The notes beneath the pieces were generated by a model. It worked only from the letters and a program-made list of their open reading frames with translations, ran no database searches and had not been told where the DNA came from. Made by a program: the position numbers and the translations under genes. DNA of 64,000 bases from Lonicera japonica. Taxonomy: Eukaryota; Streptophyta; Magnoliopsida; Dipsacales; Caprifoliaceae. Location of the stretch: the NCBI GenBank assembly GCA_021464415.1, contig CM038467.1, positions 54,208,734 to 54,272,733 on the forward strand, in the 5' to 3' direction. Shown piece after piece: positions 1-11,073 of this stretch; the stretch's first letter is position 1, and each line of letters starts with the position of its first letter.

Positions 1-400
1 TAAATTTTTCTCGTGGATCTCTAGCGGATTCATGGATCTCTTTCAGGACTATGTCGTTCTCTTGGATCCCTCTGCCCTTTACTTTTTGGTTTTGTACCAA
101 TGCGATTTTAGTACAAAATTGACTGGGATAAATAAAGGCAGTAGCTCCTCCTTTTCATCAGAAACTTAAGTTCCTTTTTCCAAAGGATGTTGTTGTAGTA
201 GGGCAAGCAGGAGGATGCCCCGGTATTGTTTCAATCTCGCGGTTCGCGGACCCTTGTCAGAAAAACATAACTCAGAGAACTTTGTCAAAAAAGCATGATG
301 GTTTGGATAGTAGATCAAAGGAAAAAGACGAATCTTCCTCGGGAAAGGGGAAGGGCACAGAAACTGAGGAATAGCAATTACATAATGGTCATCTCAGTCA
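1..400. other. Unassigned sequence upstream of Tat reverse transcriptase
   Basis: No open reading frame of note and no recognisable motif. By position it should belong to the protease/linker part of the Tat-lineage element whose reverse transcriptase starts near 407, but I could not align it to any known domain. Confidence 0.3.
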
Positions 401-406
401 TAGATA

Positions 407-880
407 ATGGGGCCAGAGGACAACCAAAAGAAAAGGATTTCTGAAAACCTAATTCAAGTCCCTATAGTTATTGATTCCGAAGAAAAAGAAAAGTACTTTT
501 TTATTAGCAGCAGTTTGAAAGCTGAGGAAAGAGAGGCATTGGTTGAGTTTTTGAGAAAGAATGTGGATATTTTTGCTTGGCAGCCGTATAACATGAATGG
601 TATCCCTATATAAGTTTTGTGCCGCATGCTCCATGTTAAACCAATAAAGCAGAAACATTGCGGACCAGCTCTAGAGAAAGCCCGAGCAGTGGAAAAAGAG
701 TTTCATAAGTTACTCCAGGCAAGGGCAATCAGAGTAGCAGAGTTCCCATAGTGGATATCCAACCCCATGGTGGTTCGAAAGAAAACGACAATTGGTGGGT
801 GTGTATAGCCTTCACATATTTGAACAAAGCTTGTCTAAAAGATAGTTTTCCTTTACCAAGGATAAATCAACGGGTAGATT
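407..880 (+). pseudogene. Tat-lineage Ty3/gypsy protease-RT linker and RT N-terminus (broken)
   Basis: The frame at 407-613 carries the linker that precedes reverse transcriptase in plant Tat elements, with FLRKNVDIFAW resembling the family's FL..N.DVFAW motif. After a stop the reading continues in another frame to about 880, where LNKACLKDSFPLPRINQRVD matches the first RT block (LNKACPKDSFPLPRIDQLVD in relatives). Frameshifts and in-frame stops show it cannot make a protein. The finger region ends abruptly at about 880, where an unrelated LTR-like block begins, so palm and catalytic YxDD box are missing. The RNase H part of the same lineage resumes at 2943. Confidence 0.8.
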
Positions 881-2941
881 GGAATTGCCTAAGCGTGGAA
901 GAGGCGTCTGTTTAGGGTGAACATGCGCCTATTGGGGGCAATAGGCGACTGTTATTGAGTCTGTTGCACAATTTTAAATGATTCCAGAGCTTCTTTTAGC
1001 TCATTTCCTCCATTTCTAAGCCAGAAAATACAATGGGTCTTATTTCTTCTCTCTCCCTCTCTCTAGATTTAATCGATATTTAGCTTCTGAAATTATATTC
1101 GGCTTTAGGAGAAAGTTTTCTTCGTGACGTGAGGATCGTGGTGATGTTTGAATTTCGGGATTTCACTTAATGGAGTTTCGGTCTTCATCTTCTTCTCTTC
1201 TTTTTGGCTTATTGAGTTGAGGTATGTGTTTAATTATTTTTAAAACCCACTTATACGGTTTTATTGTACGATAATCATCATGTTTAAATTGTATTTGTTT
1301 TCAAGAATTATAACATGATGAAGATGATGATGTTTTGTGATTTGTAAAATCATGAACATGTGATTTGAAGCAAAATATGCCATTTACACTGGATACATAT
1401 GTGTTGTTTGGTTCGTATGAGATATTCCTTGGTTATATAAATGTTGTATATTAATGAATTGATGAATTATTTACATCAAGGAATATGAATAAGGACTTGT
1501 TGAAGTCTATATGGCATAAGTTGGTTTAAATGTTTATTTATTAACATGTGATGCATTTTGTGGATCATTACTATGTCAACCGGAATATTAAAAATCTCTT
1601 GGCAAGCTTGGAGTATTCTTATGGTATAGATATAGGCATATATCTCTTATCTATGAAGTCGGGAGTTTCTTATGTTCATTGTGACATTCTTGGATGTTAC
1701 ATGATCCTGTGATGAATCCGATTGTGATTCTATTGTAGCCCTTTGATGATGAAGGGAATGGGTATTGATTGGTACTTGCCGGTGTGAAAATAAGTGGGGT
1801 TTGGTGCCCTTGGGTTGAAAATCCCTAAATCTCCGGATGGTAGTAAAGCATCGGTTGTCTAGAGCCAACAGTGGGTAGCTCGAAAATTTAGACAATAACA
1901 ATGCACTTATGCTTGTGTTGATATGAAATTGATGGAAATGTGGTCCAACTCTGTTATGATATGATGATAATCTTTCTTAGGCAGAATATGTTCAATTATT
2001 ATCATGTTCGGGTGATTCTGTGGGGCGGTTAAGCCTATTCTTATTCTTATGATTATGATTAGATCTGGCCTTGGCATTCTCTTGGTGACATAGTATAATG
2101 GCTGACATAAGGGAGGTAACCTGCATATGCACATGCATACATTGTTTTATCAATTGACGATTTCAAATGGAACTATTGAGTAAAGTGTGAATTGTTATTA
2201 ACTCACTAATTATGTTTTGAACATAATATCTCATGTTATATCCCCCTACTAAATTGTGAGCCCATTCCATTTTGAAATGTATATATATATAGGTACCAAG
2301 GCTGACATAACAAGTATGAAGTTGTCGGGTTTGAGTTGGGGTCGCTGTATAGTTCTCCGATACCACATACTTGTGTCGGTTATGTATTGATATTGTAATG
2401 GGATATGCTATGGCATATTTAATTGTTATGTATCTTGACTTTATACTTTCGTGGTGCTGTATATCAAAATGTATATGTGAAGTACCTATTAATGGGTATG
2501 AATAAATATACCGATGACGACACGTGACACGTGATGATGTGTCAAGTTGATATGATATAAAGTATGTACATAGAGGATATAAATATCATGATGTAAATAT
2601 TTCAGTTATGTGAAATATGTATTGTGTTGTTTTCTCTAATGAATTATGAGGTATGTTCACTGGTTGAACTGTTAGTCTTATATAAGAGGCATGTTTAGAC
2701 TCTTATTCATGTTTAGTAGGAAAGGACCTAATGTGGTTATATTTGGATTCTGTTGTGATGAGTGAATTAATTTTTGCTAGCACGTTAAAAGTGTAATCAT
2801 CACGTCTATTATCATGTCAATATGCTATTTTATTTATATTTATTATTTTATCAACCTATTTTAGCTAGTCTAAAATAGGTTTGTGACTCCATTGGGTTGT
2901 AATGGTGTCGTTAGTGCATTAATTGGGACTGGGGCATGACA
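881..2941. repeat. LTR-like block replacing the Tat RT palm
   Basis: This non-coding stretch sits between the RT N-terminus and RNase H of the Tat pol. It has pyrimidine tracts (about 1045-1075) and ends in GGGGCATGACA, like the 3' end of plant chromovirus LTRs. The left edge TGGAATTGCC at about 880 does not pair with a matching 5-bp target duplication, and part of pol is missing, so this is not a clean solo LTR. Recombination between elements or an insertion followed by deletion fits better. Confidence 0.4.
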
Positions 2942-2942
2942 T

Positions 2943-4600
2943 GTAATTAAGCAAGCGGTCCGGCTAGGGTTCAAAGCTTCTAATAACAAGGCCGAATATG
3001 AAGCATTGATTGTGGGAATGCAAAATGTTAGGAAACTTAGGGTCCAACATTTGGTGATCTATTATGATTCTCAGCTAGTTACCAATCAGTTAATTAGGGA
3101 ATATGCTGCCAAGAAAGAAAGAATGGGAGCTTACATGAGAATGGCTTAAAAATTGATTAAGGAATTTCGGACGGCTTACATAGAAAAGTTTTCAAAAACT
3201 GGCAACTCCCACGCGGATGCCTTAACAACTTTAGCATCCACTGTGGATTCAAAGTTGAAAAGAACAGTTGGAGTGAAATATTTGCCTAAGCCGAGCATAG
3301 AAACCAGGGACTAACCAATCATTTGAGATATTGAAGCTGATCATGGCGTGAGTTGGATGAATCCAATCATTAACTATCTAAAAAATGGAACTTTGCCAGA
3401 AGACAATAGTGAAGCCCATAGAGTCTGATCACAAAGTAGTAGATACTGGCTTTCTCCCTACTAGAAACTCGACAAAAGGTCTTTCTATGGGCCTTATCTC
3501 AGATGTGTGCACCCCAAACTGGTTCAGAACGTGTTGTATGAAAGGCATGAGAGGAGTTGTTGAAGTCACACAGGTGGCCAATCATTAGCTTACAGAGCAA
3601 AAAGTCAAAGTAATTGGTGTCCATATATGCAAAAAGATGTTGAGTATGTGAAGAAATGTGATAAGTGCCAAAAACTCTATCCAGTTATTCATCGGCCTGT
3701 AACTGAACTCCATCTGATCATCAGTCCTTGGCCTTTTGCAATGTGGGGTTTAGACATTATGGGTCATTTTCTTTGGGGGCTAGGAAATAAAATATTTTTT
3801 GCTAGTTGGAAATGATTATTTTACGAAATGGATTGAGGCAATCCCATTGGCCAATAGTGGGGAATCAAATGTAAAACTTTTCTCTGTAAGAATATAATTA
3901 TTTGTTTTGGTATATATTCCTAAGGCCTTTGTTTCTGACAATGGAACTCAGTTCAAAAATCAGAGAATTGAAGATTTATGTAACTTGTATGGGATTAAGC
4001 AATGCTTCTCAAGCGTCTCATATCCTTAGGGCAATGGTTTTGTAGAGGCATCTAACAAAGTAATTATAGACGTTCTAAAGAAGAGGCTGGATGACAAAAA
4101 AAAAAGAAGGAAAATGGGTGCGGTGCAAGAATTGTCCTCGGTTTTGTGGGCATTCCGAACTACCCGACGTTGATCAACTATCAATACGCCTTATTCCTTG
4201 ACTTGTATAACAGAGGCAATAATTCCCTTGGAGGTGGGCCTGCCCACTCTAAGGATAGCTCAAGTTGAAGCCGGGAATAACAATGAAACTTTGAAAGAAG
4301 GTTTAGACTTTGTTGAATCAAGAAGGGAAACAGCTACTATTCACTTAGTAAATTATCAAAGTTCTTTGGCAAAACAACGCAAGGTTCACACAAATCCTAG
4401 AGAGTTCCTGGTAACTAGGTCTTCAGAAAACACTTGGCATAGCAATCCAACCAAGTCATGGAAAGATCGGACAAAATTAGGAAGGTCATTATATGGTAAC
4501 CTCGGCTAGTGGGACAGGTTCTTATCACCTCCAAGATATGGATGATCGTCCAATTCCTAATCCATGGAATGTGACTAATTTGAGGATTTACTATCATTGA
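2943..4600 (+). pseudogene. Tat-lineage Ty3/gypsy RNase H and integrase (broken)
   Basis: The order is RNase H (2943-3313), integrase zinc finger (about 3590-3720), integrase core (3800-4080) and C-terminal domain (4080-4600). RNase H shows ASNNKAEYEAL, YYDSQL and NSHADAL, the acidic positions expected of the extra (archaeal-type) RNase H of Tat elements. Integrase shows CDKCQ, SPWPFAMWGLDIMG, and the three catalytic acids in GNDYFTKW, SDNGTQF and [10 protein letters not shown]. The end reads PRPWN-like (IPNPWNVTNLRIYYH) followed by a stop. Several frameshifts and stops make it non-functional. The antisense additional ORF and repeat-bearing 3' UTR follow, as in Tat elements. Confidence 0.88.
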
Positions 4601-4659
4601 TTGTAAGGCTACCAAGAGGGCTTTTGTCTATGCAAAGTTGTGAATATTAATGAAGTGAC

Positions 4660-5050
4660 TACTTTTAGAAAGATTGTCCAAATTGGAAAGACCTTTCTTG
4701 TTAAAGGCGTTAGTTAAGACGTTACTTGTACAAGGCACTGAAAGACCTTTCTTGTCAAAAACAATGATCAAGACCTTGATCAGCAAGGCAATTAATAAGA
4801 CTTTTTATCAAAAGCAATCGTAACATTAAATGAAATCTTGTTCGACAAGGTAAAATTTAAGACCTTATATTCTTACTAAGGCACTACTTAAAGACCTTTT
4901 TCGATCATTAAAAGCACTGCCAAATAAGACTTTACTCGGCAAGGCAGTTAAAACTTTTTAAACAAAGGTAATTGAGATCTTGCTCGGTAAGGATAAATTT
5001 AAGACCTTTCGTTTGTCAAAAGGCAATTTCAAAATTTTTACAGGAGTTGG
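4660..5050 (+). repeat. Imperfect tandem repeats in Tat 3' UTR
   Basis: Degenerate units built on AAGACCTTTCTTGTCAAAGGCA-like words recur at roughly 40-60 base spacing. Examples are AAGACCTTTCTTGTTAAAGG near 4688, AAGACCTTTCTTGTCAAAA near 4742 and AAGACCTTTCGTTTGTCAAA near 5003. They lie between the end of pol and the antisense ORF. Tat-lineage elements are known for hypervariable tandem repeats at this place. Confidence 0.6.
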
Positions 5051-5447
5051 ATTTTTCACTAATTAACTTACTGTACTCGATGCATACAAAATAATTTAAC
5101 AACTCAAAAGAGGATAAAGAAAGGAAATTCTCATTGATTAACATATATACAAAAGTAAGGCTTCCAGGTCTAATTACAAAAGAGAGGGAGAGAAAATATG
5201 AGAAGAATTATTATTGTGTTGCTGCCTTTAAAGGAGAGTTTTCCTTTTCTTGATCGACTAAGGCCTCGATGTTGGCTTCAGAAATCTCCTCGCTAGCTGG
5301 AGTGGGAGTGTTGTTATCAACCAGGCCTCCAACACCATTTTGATATTCTCTAGCTAGGCTTTCTTTTGGCCCCTCGGCAAGCTTTCCTTCTTTGGCTTCG
5401 ACCTCATCATCATATTCCTCGGGCCTTTCAATTACTACCTAAAGTTC

Positions 5448-5492
5448 ATGTTCGGATAGGATTTGGAGTTCGGATAGGATTTGGAGTTCGGA
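5448..5492. repeat. 18-bp tandem repeat inside the antisense ORF
   Basis: Two full copies and one partial copy of GTTCGGATAGGATTTGGA occur head to tail. The unit is a multiple of three, so it adds repeats of six residues (TPNPIR on the - strand) without shifting frame. A frameshift just after it may reflect replication slippage. Confidence 0.85.
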
Positions 5493-5898
5493 TAGGGCAA
5501 AATAATATCTCGCTTGAAATTCGTTTTGCCAACTCGTCGATCACTTCATCAACACAAGACTCCATGCCTGCTTTGATCCATTCCTCTTTTAACACAAGCA
5601 AACTGTCATTATGAAGTTTTAGGGCCGACTCAGTGTCTTCGGCCCTTTTCAGAGCAGCAGCAATGGCAGACTCCTTCTCGACCAGCCTAGCCTTAGCCAG
5701 TTCTTTTTCCCTGCTCCTCTAGTCCAAGGCCATCTAGAACATATTAACATCAGCTCAGGTTTGGTCTTTTTGCTCCATTAAGTTTAAGTTGTCTCGCTGG
5801 AGTTTCTTAATCTTTTCCTTGGCCTAAGCCATTGCGTTCTCCATATGGTTCGATTTGTCGAGCCTTTTATTCTCCAAAGCTTAAAACATATAGGTTGA

Positions 5899-5976
5899 CT
5901 ACAATAGAACCAAGCAATTGTTAGTAAATGATTAAAGGTCCTAAGTACAGAAACTTATCAAGAGTACGTGACTTAC
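5899..5976 (-). other. Probable intron in the antisense ORF
   Basis: On the - strand the donor is GTAAGT (5971-5976) and the acceptor is a pyrimidine-rich stretch ending TTGTAG (5899-5904). Similarity to the antisense-ORF protein is present on both sides and absent within. Confidence 0.6.
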
Positions 5977-6636
5977 GTTCATCAGATTATGAAAATCCTT
6001 ATTTCATCAGCGGGGATGATGGAGTGACTTAGGAGAGAATAAGCCATGCTGGTCGACTTTAGTGTAGACTCTTTGGCCAACAGAGATTTCCCCCTGTGAA
6101 AGAATTCTAGTCAGTGGACTTTTACATCTTCGGAGTCCACAGCGACTGCAGTTTCTTGGGCAACCTTGCCCTTGCCTTGGCCTCCCTCTGTTAAAGCGGA
6201 GGACTTACTTCCCTCGCCAACGGAGCTCGATCAAAGCCTCCTCAGTAGAAGATTTCCCCATGGTAATAACTGGGGACTAACCTTTTTAGAGGGCTCATGA
6301 CCCTTATCAGATGATGTCTTCACATCATCTGATTTTGTGGGCTAGCTAGGGGCCCTTAGTCATTTCGATTTGTTGGAGAGCTTTTGTCCTGGCTGCTCAG
6401 AAGGTTCCCCCATTCTCTTCTTGGACTTTAGAGATAATTGTAGTGCCTTCTGAAATTATGAAGTAATCTTTGTGTTTATTTCAGTCCCTGAGTTTGTTCA
6501 GGTCGGGGTTGATGCTTGTTCAGCTTTTGAATCGTTCAATTTATCGACTAATTGGAACCAATCAACCGAGAACTTCTTTTTCTTTTTGGTCAACCCCTCT
6601 GGATCAAGTTTTGGGGCACATTTGGATTTTTGGGAA

Positions 6637-6653
6637 TGTTTTTTGGAAGAGGA
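6637..6653 (+). repeat. 17-bp target site duplication, left copy (RTE LINE)
   Basis: TGTTTTTTGGAAGAGGA is found here and again at 9778-9794, with no mismatch, directly flanking the LINE. Confidence 0.92.
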
Positions 6654-9600
6654 GGGTTGTGTTAGGCAGTCGACAGCCAACGTCAAACTTAGTCGAATCT
6701 TCATGACATGGACAAACGATATAATAGTGTTAATGCTAGGTCGTTGCCCAGAAGCAACGCGCTGGATCGTCCGAGTCCAGTGACAAATGAGCAAGGGCCG
6801 CTACATCGCCGCCTGGATGTAGTGAAAAATAAGCAAGGGTTCCCGCATCTTTGTGAACGGGTGCGGGTAAAGAAGCTAGTTCATGAGAGGAGGATTCGTT
6901 TTGGGACTTGGAATATAGGCACACTCACAGGAAAATCTATGGAAATAGTTGACACTATGATCAGGAGGAGGATCAATTTCATGTGCCTTCAAGAAACTAA
7001 GTGGGTTGGAGCTAAGGCGAAGGAATTAGACACTTCGGGTTTTAAGCTTTGGTACACTGGCAAGGTTAAATCGAGAAATGGAGTGGGTATAATTGTCGAC
7101 AAATGGTGGAAGAAGGACATTGTAGATGTAAAGAGGGTAGGAGATATGATCCTAGCCCTAAAATTTGTAGTAGAGCAGGACACTTTTAATGTGATCAGTG
7201 CTTATGCACCTCAGGTCGGGTGTGAAGAACACCTCAAGATAAAATTTTGGGAGGACTTAGAAGGCTTGATCCAGGATATACCACTTAGAGAAAAGATTTT
7301 CCTAGGAGGGGATCTAAATGGGCACGTAGGGAGCTCTTCTGATAACTATAGGGGGGTGCATGGAGGTTATGGCATTGGGGTGGTTAATACCGAGGGAAAA
7401 TCTATCCTTGATTTCTCGTCTGCTTATGATCTTATGGTTGCCAATACATGTTTTAAGAAGCGGGAGGAGCACCTCATCACATACAAGAGTGGGGCAGCAT
7501 GCTCTCAGATCGATTTCTTCCTCTTTAGGAAAGGAGATCGAAAGAGTTGTATGGACTGTAAAGTCATACCTGGAGAGAGCTTGACTACCCAACATAGAGT
7601 CCTTGTGATGGATATACGAGTTAAGGGGAAAGTGAAGAGAAGGGGCCAAGATAAGGTTTCAAGGATTAGATGGTGGCATTTGAAGGGTGAAAAACAAAGG
7701 ATCTTTCAACACAAGGTGCTGGAGGGAGGGTTTTGGGAGGCAAACGGAAGCGCAAATGATATGTGGGACAAGGCGGCCGAGGGGATCAGGAAGATAGCTA
7801 AAGAGACGCTGGGTGAATCAAGAGGATGTGGACCTAGGGATAAAGAATCTTGGTGGTGGGATGATAGTGTACAAGATAAAGTTAAGGTAAAAAGGAAATG
7901 CTTTAAAGCTTGGTCTCTATGTAAGAATGCGGAAAATTGGGAATCTTACAAAGAAGCAAAGAAAGAGACTAAGAAGGCGGTGAGTGAGTCGAGGACTAAA
8001 GCTTTTGATGGATTATACCAATCTTTAGGCACCAAAGCTGGGGAAAAAGCTATTTACCGACTTGCTAAGGGTCGAGAAAGGAAGACTAAAGACTTGGATC
8101 AAGTGAGATGCATTAAGGACGAAGAAGGTAATGTCCTGGTTAAAGAACAAGACATACAAGAGAGATGGAAGAACTATTTTCACAATTTATTTAATGAAGG
8201 ATATGAGATTTTAGCATGTGGAGATGAGCTGAACATGCGAGAGGATGACCAAAATTTCACCTTTTATCGCAGAATTCAAGAAAAGGAAGTGACAGAAGCA
8301 CTGAAACGAATGGATAGTGGTAAAGCAGTTGGACCAGATAGTATACCTATTGAGATTTGGAAGGGTCTAGGTGATAAAGGCATTGGTTGGCTCACAAGGT
8401 TTTTCAACGAGATATTGAGGTCAAAGAAGATGCCGGAAGAATGGAGGAGAAGCACCCTAATCCCGATTTATAAGAATAAGGGGGATATACAAAATTGCGC
8501 CAATTACAGGGGGATTAAACTCATGAGTCATACTATGAAGTTATGGGAAAGGGTGATTGAGCGGAGACTAAGAAAAGAAACCAGCATTTTAGATAATCAA
8601 TTTGGTTTTATGCCCGGAAGGTCGACCATGGAAGCAATTTACTTGTTGCGGCGTTTGATGGAGCAATATCGGAGGGATCAAAAGGACCTACACATGGTTT
8701 TCATTGACTTGGAGAAGGCGTACGATAGGGTACCCAGAGAGATTTTGTGGAAAGCCCTAGAGAAGAAAGGGGTTAGGATTGCCTATATTCGTGTTATCAA
8801 GGACATGTATGAAGGAGCTATGACTAGTGTGAGAACACATAGTGGGTCCACAGAAGATTTTCCTATAACTATAGGACTACACCAAGGGTCATCTTTGAGC
8901 CCTTATCTGTTTACCTTGGTCTTGGATGTACTCACGGAACACATTCAAGAGCCAGCACCGCGATGTATGCTGTTTGCAGATGATATTGTCCTAGTGGGTG
9001 AGTCCCGAGTAGAGCTAAATGGGAAGGTGGAAACTTGGAGACAAAATTTAGAAGCGCATGGCTTTCGTTTAAGCAGAAGTAAAACAGAATATAAGGAGTG
9101 CAAGTTCAGTAAAAGGCGGAGCACTACTAACTTAGAGGTAAAAGTTGGGGACAATGTCATACCACAAGTCACTCGGTTTAAGTATCTTGGATCCATTATA
9201 CAAGAAGATGGGGAGATAGAAGGAGATGTAAACCACCGGATTCAAGCAGGATGGTTGAAATGGAGGAAAGCTTCGGGAGTGTTATGTGATAAAAAGGTAC
9301 CACTCAAGTTAAAAGGAAAATTCTATCGTACCGCGGTTAGACCAGCGATGTTGTATGGAACTGAGTGTTGGGCGGTCAAAAGCCAACACGAGAATAAACT
9401 AAGTGTAGCTGAGATGAGAATGTTGAGATGGATGAGTGGCAAGACTAGGAAAGATAAGATCAGGAATACTACCATCAGAGAGGGAGTTGGGGTGGCACCT
9501 ATTACAGAAAAGATGGTTGAATCTCGACTCAGATGGTTTGGGCATGTATGGAGGAGACCTGTAGATGCCGTGGTTAGGAGAGTTGATCATATGGAGGGAA

Positions 9601-9777
9601 GCCTAGTTGTTAGAGGCCGAGGAAGACCTAGAAAAACTATAGGTGAAACTATTAAGAAGGATTTAGAGGCGAATGGTTTCACTATAGATATGATTCACGA
9701 TAGACCACTATGGCGTCGTTTGATCCATGTAGCCGACCCCACCTAGTGGGATAAAGGCTTGTTGTTGTTGTTGTTGT
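6654..9777 (+). mobile_element. Full-length RTE-clade LINE
   Basis: A 3.1-kb non-LTR retrotransposon bounded by a perfect 17-bp target duplication. It has a short 5' leader of about 54 bases, one uninterrupted ORF (6708-9746) and a very short 3' UTR ending in repeated TTG (9761-9777) instead of poly(A). A single ORF with an apurinic-type endonuclease, a short 3' UTR and a TTG repeat tail are hallmarks of plant RTE elements. It is inserted in the antisense ORF of the Tat element. Intact coding and perfect duplications indicate a young insertion. Confidence 0.93.
6708..9746 (+). CDS. RTE LINE endonuclease/reverse transcriptase polyprotein
   Basis: This 1012-residue ORF would nick genomic DNA and copy the element's RNA at the nick. 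The N-terminal endonuclease (about residues 63-300) has the expected set: Asn69 in TWN, Glu96 in QETK, Asp202 and Asn204 in GGDLNG, Asp269 in SQIDF and His296 in TTQHR. Reverse transcriptase (about 530-800) has GKAVGPD, NYRGIKL (600-606), GFMPGRST, Asp667 in [21 protein letters not shown] and the FADD box (756-759). The C-terminus carries the conserved [10 protein letters not shown] segment. No stops or frameshifts interrupt it. The start at 6708 is the first ATG of the frame and leaves a 54-base leader; the endonuclease homology begins well after it, so a somewhat later start is possible. All catalytic residues I can place are present, so it could be active. Confidence 0.95.
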   Translation: MDKRYNSVNARSLPRSNALDRPSPVTNEQGPLHRRLDVVKNKQGFPHLCERVRVKKLVHERRIRFGTWNIGTLTGKSMEIVDTMIRRRINFMCLQETKWVGAKAKELDTSGFKLWYTGKVKSRNGVGIIVDKWWKKDIVDVKRVGDMILALKFVVEQDTFNVISAYAPQVGCEEHLKIKFWEDLEGLIQDIPLREKIFLGGDLNGHVGSSSDNYRGVHGGYGIGVVNTEGKSILDFSSAYDLMVANTCFKKREEHLITYKSGAACSQIDFFLFRKGDRKSCMDCKVIPGESLTTQHRVLVMDIRVKGKVKRRGQDKVSRIRWWHLKGEKQRIFQHKVLEGGFWEANGSANDMWDKAAEGIRKIAKETLGESRGCGPRDKESWWWDDSVQDKVKVKRKCFKAWSLCKNAENWESYKEAKKETKKAVSESRTKAFDGLYQSLGTKAGEKAIYRLAKGRERKTKDLDQVRCIKDEEGNVLVKEQDIQERWKNYFHNLFNEGYEILACGDELNMREDDQNFTFYRRIQEKEVTEALKRMDSGKAVGPDSIPIEIWKGLGDKGIGWLTRFFNEILRSKKMPEEWRRSTLIPIYKNKGDIQNCANYRGIKLMSHTMKLWERVIERRLRKETSILDNQFGFMPGRSTMEAIYLLRRLMEQYRRDQKDLHMVFIDLEKAYDRVPREILWKALEKKGVRIAYIRVIKDMYEGAMTSVRTHSGSTEDFPITIGLHQGSSLSPYLFTLVLDVLTEHIQEPAPRCMLFADDIVLVGESRVELNGKVETWRQNLEAHGFRLSRSKTEYKECKFSKRRSTTNLEVKVGDNVIPQVTRFKYLGSIIQEDGEIEGDVNHRIQAGWLKWRKASGVLCDKKVPLKLKGKFYRTAVRPAMLYGTECWAVKSQHENKLSVAEMRMLRWMSGKTRKDKIRNTTIREGVGVAPITEKMVESRLRWFGHVWRRPVDAVVRRVDHMEGSLVVRGRGRPRKTIGETIKKDLEANGFTIDMIHDRPLWRRLIHVADPT

Positions 9778-9794
9778 TGTTTTTTGGAAGAGGA
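9778..9794 (+). repeat. 17-bp target site duplication, right copy (RTE LINE)
   Basis: Same 17 bases as 6637-6653. The antisense-ORF reading (SSSSKK on the - strand) continues on its far side, confirming the insertion point. Confidence 0.92.
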
Positions 9795-10457
9795 CGAGCC
9801 CTTATCTCTCTTGACGATGAAGGTGGGGACTCGCTGGTGGAGTTGCTCGGCAATAAATATGGTTGTTCTCCCATTAGTCTTTATGTAGGCTTTTTCCGTA
9901 GCATTGAGCTCAACACGGAATATCGTCCACATTATACCTTATGTCTTCAACCACCTTGGTGCTCAGTGGCTTCGTAAAATGTGGGGACCATCCTTTATTG
10001 CCTTTATTCTGATGATATTCCCTCCACAAGTTGTGAACATGGCAAATTTTTCTTCGAATGAAGGTTCTAGACCAATCCAACCTGTCAAGAACCTTATTTA
10101 TGCTTCTTCATCGTCTTTGTATTTCCCTCTTTTGGTGTAAAGACGACATTTAGCTCACGTATCCGAGCAGCTTAGGGGCATCCCTTAGATGGATGGATTA
10201 ATTGACTAGCATACTGCCACCATCGTGATGTGATAGTGCATTTATCTTATGCTACTTGACGGAGAATCCAAGAGGCCAATTAGACACCTTGGAAGAACCT
10301 ACAAAAGAAAATTTACAAAGGTGTTAAAAAAATCAACAATTATGGGAAATTGAAATTGTTTGGCAAGAGAATATACATACCAGGTCAAAAGGCCAGATAA
10401 GGAACATGCTTATTGATATGATCTGGTTTATTATCGCCCCTTATAGACACCCTGATC
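9795..10457 (-). pseudogene. Antisense additional ORF of the Tat element, middle part
   Basis: On the - strand the frame below 9932 reads RVELNATEKAYIKTNGRTT then a serine/lysine run into the LINE insertion. Upstream exon sequence reads LDWSRTFIRRKICHVHNLW-like residues (about 9980-10130). An 82-bp intron (10299-10380; donor GTATGT, acceptor TTTTGTAG) separates this from another exon piece at 10381-10457. Stops and frame changes occur, so it is a pseudogene. The order of segments agrees with the additional ORF whose N-terminal exon lies at 12310-12850. The break at about 10458 is caused by an LTR-like insertion. Confidence 0.6.
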
Positions 10458-10787
10458 TGTGACCCCCACAAGAACCCTAACAACTATCAGAAAACACGAT
10501 TTTTGGAGTTCGGGGTCCACCCGAGCACCGCACCCAAAACTGCCCCGGGAGGTTTGTTGGCCAAACAAACCTATTTTTAAGGGGGATTATTGCACGACAA
10601 AGCAATGTGTCACACGATAATCTCTCTTATATAGCCCGACAAGTTCCCAAACACAGACTAATCGCTTTTTAACAAATCAATCTGTCAGAAGGGTAACTTC
10701 AACCCTTTATCGTGCGACATTGGCCCAAATGTCGCGCGACACTTGCCTTTTCTAGAGAAATATCGCGCGACAATCCTTCCTCAACAC

Positions 10788-10795
10788 TATAAATA
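10788..10795 (+). promoter_or_regulatory. TATA box of the LTR-like block
   Basis: TATAAATA preceded by GC-rich CGCGCGAC repeats and followed about 30 bases later by a plausible transcription start region. Confidence 0.55.
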
Positions 10796-11073
10796 GGCCA
10801 ACACCCCCAATGGTTCAAGAGAGCAACTTGGCATCTAAAAATTCTAAGTTTTCTATCTGATTTTCTGGTATTTTGTCAAGTATATTCTACGATCGTTTTA
10901 TTTCTAAAGAATTATCGAATCAATTCTCGACACTTGGCGTGTCTCACTTCTGGAATCAAATTCTTGAAAATATCTGAAAAGGAAAAGCTTATTGTCGCAG
11001 AGGCTTCTCTGCCGTATTATATTTTCTCTCTTATTATTATATTTCTCGTCGGGAAAGTAAAGAAAGTCTCTTA

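Larger units (their letters stand above)
5213..6653 (-). pseudogene. Antisense additional ORF of the Tat element, C-terminal part
   Basis: Read on the - strand, this codes for a lysine/glutamate-rich protein antisense to pol. From its N- to C-terminal side: a basic segment (TKKKKKFSVDWFQLV, about 6560-6600), an AYSLLSHSIIPADE segment near 6025, a 78-bp intron (5899-5976, GTAAGT...TTGTAG), a heptad-like coiled coil (KEKIKKLQRDNLNLMEQK, 5761-5820; LAKARLVEKESAIAAALKRA, 5641-5700), then a tail ending in a stop at 5213. Several in-frame stops and a frameshift near the 18-bp repeats at 5449 disable it. The architecture matches the extra ORF found antisense in the 3' region of some Tat-lineage elements, often annotated as a putative plant transposon protein. 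Its biochemical role is not known. The RTE LINE interrupts it at 6653. Confidence 0.72.

Noticed and set aside
7314..7649. 111-codon antisense frame inside the RTE LINE
   Set aside because: Shadow of the intact sense ORF; no independent support.
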